DNA of 64,000 bases from Ignavibacteria bacterium (lineage in GTDB: Bacteria > Bacteroidota > Ignavibacteria > Kapaibacteriales > UBA961), in the NCBI GenBank assembly GCA_016720145.1, contig JADJXV010000007.1:62001-126000 (forward strand). The letters are read 5' to 3'. Below, piece after piece: positions 36,324-43,264 of this stretch. The position numbers and the translations under genes were made by a program. Position 1 is the first letter of the stretch, and each line of letters starts with the position of its first letter. The notes beneath the pieces were generated by a model. It saw only the letters and a program-made list of their open reading frames with translations, ran no database searches and had not been told where the DNA came from.

Positions 36324-37002
36324 TCACTCACCCAGCAAATCCGGTCGTCTATCACGTGTCTTCTCAAGCGCTTGTTTTTCTCTCCACTTACGTATCTCTG
36401 CGTGATTACCACTCAGGAGGACATCCGGCACTTTTGTTCCCCGAAAGTCTGCGGGACGTGTATAATGCGGCGCATCCAATATCCCCTGTTGAAATGCATC
36501 CTCAAGCGCAGACTCGGCATCGCCTATTGCGCCGGGGAGCAGACGTACAATTGAGTCCACCATCACGAGTGCGGGGAGTTCGCCGCCACTGAGCACATAA
36601 TCTCCGATGGAAATTTCCTTAGTAATGAGAATATCCCGTATTCGCTGATCTATTCCTTTGTAGTGTCCTGCAAGTATGATGATATTTTTCGCGAGGGAGA
36701 GTCCGTTTGCGAGGTTCTGATCAAGCATTTCACCATCGGGTGATGCATAGATCACATGGTCGTAGTCACGTTCAGCGAGGAGCTTTTCGATACATGCAAA
36801 TACCGGCGCGCATTTGATAATCATCCCCGCACCACCGCCAAAAGGTGTATCGTCGATATGCTTGTATTTATCTTCGGCATAATCATGTAGATTATGCACA
36901 TAGATTTCCACCACACCCTTTTCGCGGGCACGGTCCAATGATGCTTTCCGAGAGAAGCGGTTCGACGAGCGCCGGCACACCACTCACAATATCAATTCTC
37001 AT
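36324..37002 (-). CDS. trmD: tRNA (guanine-N1)-methyltransferase TrmD, with a one-base frameshift
   Basis: It methylates G37 of tRNAs reading CNN codons and prevents +1 frameshifting. Start at ATG 37000-37002 (MRIDIVSGVPALVEPLLSES), overlapping the end of rimM by 11 bp. The frame breaks after SESII: an extra C in the CC at 36935-36936 (GG on the coding strand) changes DRAREKGVVEIYVHNLHDYA into another frame, and the rest runs intact as a 219-codon open frame from an internal start. SPOUT motifs are present: DTPFGGGAGM, ILAGHYKGIDQR and SIGDYVLSGGELPALVMVD. Because trmD is nearly always essential and the rest of the protein is perfect, a sequencing error is more likely than a real lesion. Confidence 0.92.
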
Positions 37003-37534
37003 CAGGGACATCTTTACCTCCTTGTGCTAGCTCAAGTAATCCTGCTATCAGTTCAATTTCAATAGATTTATGAGGAATGTCGACAAGCTTTATCACATCA
37101 TCAATCACCGGCAACGGTATATCACCTTGCGGCGTGGTCAGCACCCAGACGTCATTGGTCGGCATGATCCATACATCGGTAATTGTGCCAATATGCTTGC
37201 CGGTGGACTGTTCGATGACTACGCAGTCGAGAATTTCACCGATGGTGAATTCATCTGAATTACCCGATCTCAGCAGCGCATCTTCGACAAACACGCCTTC
37301 CTCACGAAGCGCAGCCGCAGACTCCGGCGTGGTAATACCGGCAAATGACATCAGCACGCCTCGCTGCGCAGGTCGAAGCGAAGCAAGCTTGTAGGGCTTG
37401 GCAAATTGACCCGAAAAACCGATATGAATCGTTGCGCCGGGAGGTAAACTAAGCGTTGGAGGCGCCTCTGAAACAAACACCGAACCGTCGGTGCCATGCG
37501 TGCGGAGAATTGTACCGATGTAGCGTAGGGACAT
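36992..37534 (-). CDS. rimM: 16S rRNA processing factor RimM
   Basis: 180 residues from the ATG at 37532-37534 (MSLRYIGTILRTHGTDGSVF). The frame extends 25 codons upstream with no family similarity, so the shorter start is chosen. An N-terminal RimM barrel (1-90) and a C-terminal PRC-barrel (95-165; IGEILDCVVIEQSTGKHIGT, IPLPVIDDVIKLVDIPHKSIEIEL) are visible. It binds ribosomal protein S19 and matures the 30S head. rimM-trmD adjacency is the common bacterial order, and translational overlap is seen here. No rpsP or rplS is adjacent in the window. Confidence 0.93.
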   Translation of the reverse strand: MSLRYIGTILRTHGTDGSVFVSEAPPTLSLPPGATIHIGFSGQFAKPYKLASLRPAQRGVLMSFAGITTPESAAALREEGVFVEDALLRSGNSDEFTIGEILDCVVIEQSTGKHIGTITDVWIMPTNDVWVLTTPQGDIPLPVIDDVIKLVDIPHKSIEIELIAGLLELAQGGKDVPDEN

Positions 37535-37771
37535 AGAATAATAACTATTTAGGATTAATCGTGAGTAAAATAATAGTATGTAAAAAAATCGTTTGAATAT
37601 GTATAACAATTGTAATAATCAACAATCTTCCCATTCTAGCTCTTTTTGGTCTGATGTCTGCATCTTTGCTGTGATTTTTTACACACTCTGCGCAGCAGAC
37701 GGAGATTTTCGCCGAGTTCTTTGGGAAGTGTGAGTAAGTCTTTGGATTGCATGGGGGATGGGGGGAGGGAA

Positions 37772-37939
37772 TTAAGCGTTATCTTGCCACACCCTACTTG
37801 GGTGAAGGGTTGCTTTTTTCTCAATATATTTCATCAACTGCTCGTAGGTCATATCCTGAATTTCTATGCCGATTTTATCACGAATATCTCGTAATTGCTG
37901 AACTGTTGATTGCTCTTGTTTTTCGGTTGTTTTTTTCAT
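37772..37939 (-). CDS. 55-residue putative antitoxin coupled to the PIN toxin
   Basis: Short ORF beginning MKKTTEKQEQSTVQQLRDIR, with a charged helix (DKIGIEIQDMTYEQLMKYIE). Its ATG overlaps the stop of the PIN-domain gene (ATGA at 37936-37939), so translation is coupled. Small proteins of this kind (an I..KI..EI..MT..E pattern) commonly accompany PIN-type toxins in Bacteroidota, from memory. The end (about 12 residues after EKK) is less typical and may reflect a frame slip in the A6 run near 37815. Confidence 0.6.
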   Translation of the reverse strand: MKKTTEKQEQSTVQQLRDIRDKIGIEIQDMTYEQLMKYIEKKATLHPSRVWQDNA

Positions 37940-38391
37940 ATTTCAAGTATTTCTCTTGGTGTTCGGATTTCTAGTATTTTATGGCCTAACATATAGTTAA
38001 CGCCATTGTAACCACGAATTCTTGTTTTATTCACTATGTGTTTAAAGTTCCAACTTGCTGATAAGTCCGCATTGTTTAGGGTAGCAATTGCAATATGCAA
38101 ACAGTCGGGTCTGCTCGTTTTTCCTACAACGTTTTCTAAAAGATATTTATCTGCTAAATTGTTTGCATCCTGCGTAATTAGCAAGAATTCAGTATTCTCC
38201 TCAGGGATTTTTGACAGTAAATCTTTTACTTGTTGCGGTGCATTTTCCAATTCGATTTCAGTCATCTGTGAATAAAGCATTCTAATTTCACCTTTGATGA
38301 TTTTATCGAATAGAATTTTAGTCCAAAGTTCAAATTCAGCATCAAAATACCCACCAAAAACCGACGTATCGAGATAAATGCGTTGTTTCAT
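37936..38391 (-). CDS. PIN-domain ribonuclease toxin (VapC-like)
   Basis: 151 residues. The PIN fold starts MKQRIYLDTSVFGGYFDAEF with catalytic Asp8; further acidic residues lie at TEIELENAP (Glu) and in SRPDCLHIAIATLNNADL (Asp), the usual metal-binding set. PIN toxins are Mg-dependent RNases that cut tRNA or rRNA and are blocked by a small antitoxin. It is flanked by a DUF2281 gene 12 bp upstream and overlapped by a 55-residue ORF downstream, making a three-gene module. Which small protein neutralises it cannot be told from sequence. Confidence 0.85.
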   Translation of the reverse strand: MKQRIYLDTSVFGGYFDAEFELWTKILFDKIIKGEIRMLYSQMTEIELENAPQQVKDLLSKIPEENTEFLLITQDANNLADKYLLENVVGKTSRPDCLHIAIATLNNADLSASWNFKHIVNKTRIRGYNGVNYMLGHKILEIRTPREILEI

Positions 38392-38403
38392 GGTAGTTTT
38401 GAA

Positions 38404-38613
38404 TTAATTAGACAGACCCTTACAATCATCCAACGGTTCATCGAAGTCGGGCTGTAAGATATATTTTCCCTTTGCACTCCCAAACTGCGGCGTAATTTTC
38501 ACGTCCGAAGTCACATATTTTGCGCGTAAATATCCGATATAATCCAATACTTCCCGTTGCAAATTTTCGGGGAGCAGAGCTACTTCTGAGTAGATGGCTT
38601 GTTCGTGTGACAT
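38404..38613 (-). CDS. DUF2281 antitoxin-like protein
   Basis: 69 residues: an N-terminal helix (LPENLQREVLDYIGYLRAKY) followed by the conserved DUF2281 tail FGSAKGKYILQPDFDEPLDD. Such proteins usually sit directly upstream of PIN-domain toxins, as here. An SD-like GGAG lies about 9 bp before the ATG. Confidence 0.85.
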   Translation of the reverse strand: MSHEQAIYSEVALLPENLQREVLDYIGYLRAKYVTSDVKITPQFGSAKGKYILQPDFDEPLDDCKGLSN

Positions 38614-38646
38614 GGTATTTTTCTCCTCGAATGTTAACTATTTTAG

Positions 38647-38801
38647 TCCGGTCAGTTCTTTGAACTCACCGTAAACACATACCGCTGAAACGTCTGCAAG
38701 ATAGTTCATCGATCAAAAGAAGCAGTAAACAATCTTAACGTGTGGATAAGTAGGGCTTTTCATAGGTAAGTATTGACGGTCAGTTCTAAGAACTGACCGG
38801 A
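38647..38801. mobile_element. 155-bp palindrome-ended MITE-like element, copy 1
   Basis: It begins TCCGGTCAGTTCTTTGAACT and ends AGTTCTAAGAACTGACCGGA. The two 26-bp ends are inverted repeats of each other and each end is itself a palindrome. The 100-bp core (GCTGAAACGTCTGC ... GGATAAG ... GCTTTTCATAGGTAAG) has no ORF. Copy 2, of the same length and orientation with about 90% identity, lies at 40324-40478. It sits between the DUF2281 and zeta-toxin genes. I saw no obvious target duplication. Confidence 0.75.
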
Positions 38802-38818
38802 CGGAAAATTAGTCGAAT

Positions 38819-39430
38819 TCATTCTATTCTATTATGGGCTTGAATATGTTGGAAAATCGGCTCAGCCCAATCATTAATTTTCCCATACTCTTTCACAAAG
38901 TCCCCATCTATTACCCTAAATAACAGCTTCGGATCCTGAAGTTCAATTGAGTTGTCGTACAAATATGCCCTATCTACAATAGTCGACACGACGCAACAGT
39001 TGGCAATGGACTTGCTGTACCGTGATATAATTTTAGAGATCGGGACGTCGTGCCCTCCTTCCATAACTCTTTGTACTATTCGACTTGCATTAATGGCCGG
39101 GCTATCAGTTCCCACAAAAAACAGTCTAATAAAATACCCCATTGACTTTGCTTTTCGAATAAAATCCACCTTTTCATTGGACGATAGTACTGTTTCAAAA
39201 ATCAAGCTTTGTCCATGAGCGACACAATCCTCTCTCATTTGCGTTGCGAGCTTTGCTGCTTTGAGCACTGCTTCCTGAGAGTTCCAATCACCGAATGTAT
39301 CTTTGGCAATATTATCGGGATTGATATATACACATTCTTCAATCCATTCATGGAGAAGAATTTTTTGGGTAATTGATGTTTTGCCTGAGCCATTAGGCCC
39401 TGCTATGACTATCAGTAAAGGTTTCTTCAT
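38819..39430 (-). CDS. Zeta-toxin family kinase
   Basis: 203 residues. A P-loop near the N-terminus (IVIAGPNGSGKTSITQKIL, about 7-25), then YINPDNIAKD, SLIFETVLSSNEKVDFIRKA and VQRVMEGGHDVP, all typical of the zeta-toxin/predicted ABC-ATPase-like family (UDP-N-acetylglucosamine kinases in epsilon-zeta systems). Its ATG overlaps the stop of a 59-residue ORF (GTATGA), so both are translated together; that ORF is the likely antitoxin or partner. It lies between two copies of the 155-bp element. Confidence 0.88.
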   Translation of the reverse strand: MKKPLLIVIAGPNGSGKTSITQKILLHEWIEECVYINPDNIAKDTFGDWNSQEAVLKAAKLATQMREDCVAHGQSLIFETVLSSNEKVDFIRKAKSMGYFIRLFFVGTDSPAINASRIVQRVMEGGHDVPISKIISRYSKSIANCCVVSTIVDRAYLYDNSIELQDPKLLFRVIDGDFVKEYGKINDWAEPIFQHIQAHNRIE

Positions 39431-39606
39431 ACAGATGTGCTATCAAATCTCTCTTGCGCGATTTGTATTTCAAGCCTAATTTTTTCGGCTAAAAGCTTTT
39501 TGGTTGCCAGTACTTTTTGCTTGACATCTATTGCTACTTCCTTCATTAATTCTTCCAACTGCCGGTCAGTGGGCTCTTCGGTAGGCATCAATACTGCTTG
39601 TTTCAT
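39427..39606 (-). CDS. 59-residue partner (putative antitoxin) of the zeta toxin
   Basis: Begins MKQAVLMPTEEPTDRQLEEL and continues as a charged amphipathic helix (MKEVAIDVKQKVLATKKLLA, EKIRLEIQIAQERF). It overlaps the toxin start by three bases. No DNA-binding motif is visible. The role is inferred from position and size only. Confidence 0.65.
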   Translation of the reverse strand: MKQAVLMPTEEPTDRQLEELMKEVAIDVKQKVLATKKLLAEKIRLEIQIAQERFDSTSV

Positions 39607-39649
39607 TGTATGGATGTGATTATTTTAGAACAAGTTAATTTATTATTAC

Positions 39650-39802
39650 AATCTTCCTAAGACACTGCGCATCCTACCCCTCACCACTCCCCGCCACTAT
39701 CTCCACCGCTCCATGCAACTGATACAGCTTGCGTGCGATCGTCTTTTGCTCGTGGATGAATTTATCATTTCTGCGGGATTCCTCTGCTATTTCAGCGAGA
39801 TG
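39650..39802 (-). pseudogene. Duplicated 3' tail of the IcmF-like gene
   Basis: About 150 bp, roughly 90% identical to 40483-40634, the end of the B12/GTPase gene. The minus strand reads LAEIAEESRRNDKFIHEQKT and then ARKLYQLHGAVEIVAGSGEG before TAG at 39674-39676. Homology stops abruptly upstream of LAEIAEE. This is a partial duplication, now separated from the parent by the XRE gene and 155-bp element copy 2. Confidence 0.8.
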
Positions 39803-39865
39803 AGGAGAATTTCGTTCGTAGTTCCCTGAAAAATTGATGGTATTTTTCTATACGATGCAACGATC

Positions 39866-40177
39866 TTACCCGATACTAATATTCAGATTCGGGAGCTCAA
39901 TGTGGAGCTTTACTTTCGCCGACAAAGCCGTAAAGACCCGAATAAGTGTATCAATGGTTACGTTTCCGGCATTGCTTTCTAATCTCGAAATTTGTGATTT
40001 CTGTACGCCAATAAGTTGACCTAATTCTTCTTGCGTTAAGTGCCTTTCTTGCCGTGCCTTTTTAATTGCTTTACCAACCAAGTCCAATTGTAAATCATAT
40101 TCAAATTTGTCTCTGTCGGGTGTGCCGATTTCACCTATGAGCTGGTCTTGTATCTGGTCTAATGTATAGGTTTTCAT
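39866..40177 (-). CDS. XRE-family helix-turn-helix protein (HigA/HipB-like)
   Basis: 103 residues. A Cro/C1-type HTH spans about 33-88 (IKKARQERHLTQEELGQLIG, VQKSQISRLESNAGNVTIDT), followed by a short strand-rich tail (KVKLHIELPNLNISIG). N-terminal text LDQIQDQLIGEIGTPDRDKFEYDLQ is typical of antitoxin XRE proteins linked to RelE/HigB toxins. No toxin gene lies beside it; the 145 bp upstream are A+T-rich with no ORF. It may be a solitary antitoxin or regulator left by rearrangement. Confidence 0.88.
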   Translation of the reverse strand: MKTYTLDQIQDQLIGEIGTPDRDKFEYDLQLDLVGKAIKKARQERHLTQEELGQLIGVQKSQISRLESNAGNVTIDTLIRVFTALSAKVKLHIELPNLNISIG

Positions 40178-40323
40178 TTCTTTGTAGCGTTAATTTTTTT
40201 CTTACTTTCAAAATATTTTAGCAGTAGTGTCCTAAAGACAAAAAAATAAATATTTGGAACATCTTTGTAGAACGCAATTTACATGATTTTTTAGGTTCAA
40301 ACGATTTCAATTTACATTTTTTG

Positions 40324-40478
40324 TCCGGTCAGTTCTTAGAACTGACCGTAAACACCTACCGCTGAAACGTCTGCATGATAGTTCATTGATCAAAAGAAGC
40401 AGTAAATAATCTTACCTGGTGGATAAGCAGGGCTTTTCATAGGTAAGTATTGACGGTCAGTTCTAAGAACTGACCGGA
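40324..40478. mobile_element. 155-bp palindrome-ended MITE-like element, copy 2
   Basis: It starts TCCGGTCAGTTCTTAGAACT and ends with its reverse complement; both ends are intact here, whereas copy 1 carries two changes in its left end. Same orientation as copy 1 (38647-38801). The right end lies 5 bp before the block duplicated from the IcmF-like gene. Confidence 0.75.
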
Positions 40479-40506
40479 CGGAAATCTTCCTAAGACACTG
40501 CGCATC

Positions 40507-41910
40507 CTACCGCTCACCATTCCCTGCCACTATCTCCACCGCTCCATGCAACTGATACAGCTTCCGCGCGATCGTCTTTTGCTCGTGGATGAATTTATCA
40601 TTTCGGCGGGATTCTTCTGCTATTTCGGCGAGATATCGCGTTCGCTCCGGTGGGATGATGTAGATTTTTTGGCTTGACTCGGTTGGAATTTCGAGGGAAG
40701 ACTTCCAACTCAGATTCATTTTTTGATTGAGCGCTTCGATGATCGCGAGGTACAGCGCGTTCGTCCCGGGGTCGTTGAATTGTGAGGCGATTGTCCCATA
40801 AACAGGCATTTCTTCGGGTTTACGATTCCAAAAACCTCTACTTCGCTGATACTGCTTTTTCACATCACGGAGTGCATCGAGCGCGCCGCGTTTGTCGAAT
40901 TTATTGAGCGCAATAATATCAGCATAATCAACCATATCAATCTTTTCAAGTTGGCTTGCAGCGCCGTACTCGGGTGTCATTACATAGAGCGATACGTCGG
41001 CAATATTGGTAATCTCAGAGTCGCTTTGTCCGATGCCGGCGGTCTCGACGATGATGAGGTCATAACTTGCCATTTTGAGTAAATCGATCGCTAGATGTAC
41101 GTTTTTATTAAGCGCAATATTCGCCTCGCGCGTTGCAAATGAACGCATATACACGCGGTCGCTGCTCACGGAATTCATACGGATTCTATCGCCAAAAGGC
41201 GCCGCCGGTCTTCCGTTTCGACGGATCGACGGAGATGACTCCGATGGTTTTGTCCTTGAAATCTTCGAGAAAACGGAGAATAAGTTCGTCAGTGAGCGAG
41301 GATTTACCTGCTCCGCCTGTGCCGGTAATGCCAAGTACGGGTATTGGTGAAGCAATTTTCGGGGAGTGAGCTGCTTACGCTCAAGCATAGATATTGCCTG
41401 GGCAATAGCAACGGGATTTTTCTTGGATACTTCGCCCAAAAGTTTGTCTGAAGAGAAGGTCATCGGCGTTTCAAAGTCTGACTGCATCACCAAATCATTG
41501 ATCATTCCCTGCAGTCCTAGTGAACGTCCATCATCGGGAGAGTAAATTCTCGCTATTCCATAAGCATGTAATTCTTCAATCTCTTGCGGGAGTATTGTTC
41601 CGCCGCCACCGCCAAATAATTTGATATGACCAGCGCCTTTTGCTTTGAGCAAATCATACATATACTTGAAATATTCGACATGCCCACCCTGATAACTCGT
41701 AAGGGCAATCGCTTGCGCGTCTTCCTCGATCGCGCAGTCCACAACGTCCTGTGCTGAACGGTTGTGTCCGAGATGAATTACTTCCACGCCGGTCGATTGG
41801 ATGATCCTACGCATCACATTGATAGCAGCATCGTGTCCGTCAAAAAGTGACGCGGCAGTGACGATGCGGATGGTATTTTGGGGCTTGTACGGTTGTAAAG
41901 GAGCTGTCAT
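40507..41910 (-). CDS. IcmF-like B12-binding/MeaI GTPase protein lacking the mutase domain, with internal frame slips
   Basis: 467 codons. Residues 10-150 are a cobalamin-binding domain (SLFDGHDAAINVMRRIIQST, with the cobalt-ligand His in DGHD; FGGGGGTILPQEIEEL). The MeaI-type G-protein chaperone follows, but its P-loop is out of frame: the phase shifts near 41358 (one A short), and GITGTGGAGKSSLTDELI ... VISVDPSKRKTGGA lies in another frame until two more single-base losses near 41196 and 41202 restore DRIRMNSVSSDRVYMRSFAT. ETAGIGQSD and ALNKFDKRGA follow normally. In isobutyryl-CoA mutase (IcmF) a catalytic domain of about 550 residues should follow LYQL; here a TAG ends the gene. A split or truncated fused mutase is likely. 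Confidence 0.8.
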   Translation of the reverse strand: MTAPLQPYKPQNTIRIVTAASLFDGHDAAINVMRRIIQSTGVEVIHLGHNRSAQDVVDCAIEEDAQAIALTSYQGGHVEYFKYMYDLLKAKGAGHIKLFGGGGGTILPQEIEELHAYGIARIYSPDDGRSLGLQGMINDLVMQSDFETPMTFSSDKLLGEVSKKNPVAIAQAISMLERKQLTPRKLLHQYPYLALPAQAEQVNPRSLTNLFSVFSKISRTKPSESSPSIRRNGRPAAPFGDRIRMNSVSSDRVYMRSFATREANIALNKNVHLAIDLLKMASYDLIIVETAGIGQSDSEITNIADVSLYVMTPEYGAASQLEKIDMVDYADIIALNKFDKRGALDALRDVKKQYQRSRGFWNRKPEEMPVYGTIASQFNDPGTNALYLAIIEALNQKMNLSWKSSLEIPTESSQKIYIIPPERTRYLAEIAEESRRNDKFIHEQKTIARKLYQLHGAVEIVAGNGER

Positions 41911-41987
41911 AATTTGTTGTTGTTATTGAAGTTGAGAGACTAATGATCACTATCAATTTATCTAGTGTGGTCAGATTCTTTTATTGT

Positions 41988-42044
41988 AGGGCGAATTGCA
42001 TTCGCCCTAACCCTAGCACGACCGGGGCGAATGCAATTCGCCCC
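41988..42044. repeat. Two GGGCGAATTGCATTCGCCC hairpins
   Basis: Perfect palindromic units at 41988-42008 and 42024-42044 (the second with GGGGCGAATGC/GCAATTCGCCCC flanks). A third copy is at 42892-42910 and a half copy near 53500. This is a dispersed intergenic palindrome beside the IcmF-like gene start. Confidence 0.75.
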
Positions 42045-42113
42045 TACGAACCAAAATCAATCTTCCACTAAAATTCTCAGAGTACCGGATTAATTTTATA
42101 ATTATACTACCCA

Positions 42114-42675
42114 TCACCTCGCCACACTGCCTGCACGAATCATCCCAAGCAGAGCATAAAGCACACCCGAAAGTGCTTCGATTGTTTGTGGATCAGTCAC
42201 GATGCCATTTGTTATTTTTTGATTGACTGCCGCGATACTCAGCACACCACCAATGGGTACACGCGATCCGAGCTTGCAAGGTAAGCAGCAATGATGCCAT
42301 TGCTTTATCGCCACCTGATGGAAGTGGAGACGCGCTGATGGCTGCGACCGGCTTTTCATTGTACTGCGCAGAAGAGACCATCCAATCCAAACTATTTTTA
42401 AGGACACCCGGCACTCCGAAAGCGTATTCGGGTGTACATATCACCACACCATCGGAGCTTGCTAGTAACTTGCGTAGATAGAGTACATGCTCAGCAACAA
42501 ACTCATCATCACGCTCCGGCGAGAAATGCGGCAAATCGCCAAGGTGTTGATATATCGTGAATTCCACTTCTTGAGGCGCAAGGGCTGCTATTGTCTGCAG
42601 AATTATAGCATTCGTCGAACCTATCCGTAAGCTGCCTGAGATTCCTAAAATTTTAATTGGCAAGCCAGGTGACAT
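42114..42675 (-). CDS. NADPH-dependent FMN reductase family flavoprotein, frameshifted near its end
   Basis: About 187 residues if one frameshift is repaired. The flavodoxin-like fold starts with the FMN phosphate loop GISGSLRIGSTNAII, followed by LPHFSPERDDEF and the family signature TPEYAFGVPGVLKNSLDWM. The frame is correct to LLLTLQA (about 42290), then slips; the proper ending GSRVPIGGVLSIAAVNQKIT and then EALSGVLYALLGM is read in another frame and stops at 42114. These enzymes reduce FMN, quinones or azo dyes with NAD(P)H. It stands alone on its strand. Confidence 0.85.
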
Positions 42676-42956
42676 ACAACGATATATTTAAAGTAAATGA
42701 AATGGTTTATTGACTGCGAAAATACGTTTTTTTGGGTTCGGTTGGAACTTACCGGGCGTTCTCTACGGACACATGTCTGTTGTACAATAATGGAAATCCT
42801 AAACCTTAGTAGAAAATTGTACACAATATGAAACCTTACTCCCTTTTTTCCTGATGTGTTTAATTGAGTTGCCTTCACGCACACACAATTTGGGCGAATG
42901 CAATTCGCCCCTACAATACAAACAATATTTCTATTTAACTATCATATAACTCAAAT

Positions 42957-42992
42957 AAAAAGACCTTTTGCTACTACGGCAAAAGGTCTTTT
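42957..42992 (-). terminator. Rho-independent terminator
   Basis: A 14-bp stem AAAAGACCTTTTGC / GCAAAAGGTCTTTT with a 7-nt loop. On the minus strand it is followed by TTTTTATTT. It lies 67 bp after the stop of the DUF5670 gene. Confidence 0.85.
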
Positions 42993-43058
42993 GGAGGTGC
43001 GGCTGAAGGTAACTATTCGTTTCCACGAATCGACAGCCGGTTTGATGAAATGAATTGT

Positions 43059-43229
43059 CTAAAAGTCATCTCTCGGTAGTGCTCTATTCCCTTGAAGAAT
43101 ACGTACAATGAACGAGATAACTGCAATGATAAGCAAGATATGGATCATTCCGCCAACACTGTATGCGAAGTAGCCGATCGCCCATAAGAGAATAAATAAT
43201 ACTGCTACTGTATAGAGAAGATTGTTCAT
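43059..43229 (-). CDS. Small membrane protein of the lmo0937/DUF5670 family
   Basis: 56 residues, MNNLLYTVAVLFILLWAIGY then FAYSVGGMIHILLIIAVI, with two hydrophobic segments and a short basic tail (RILQGNRALPRDDF). The pattern LLY...W.IG...GG.IHILL matches the lmo0937 family, frequent among stress-induced small membrane proteins. No clear ribosome-binding site is visible. It precedes a strong terminator. Confidence 0.8.
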   Translation of the reverse strand: MNNLLYTVAVLFILLWAIGYFAYSVGGMIHILLIIAVISFIVRILQGNRALPRDDF

Positions 43230-43264
43230 AGAACTAGATAAATTGTACGTGAGAAGATTAAGTA

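Noticed and set aside
37636..37824. 62-residue minus-strand ORF after the PIN module
   Set aside because: It lies in a different frame over the 55-residue ORF. Only a faint resemblance (LGENLRLLRR) to an XRE start is seen, too weak to call a gene.
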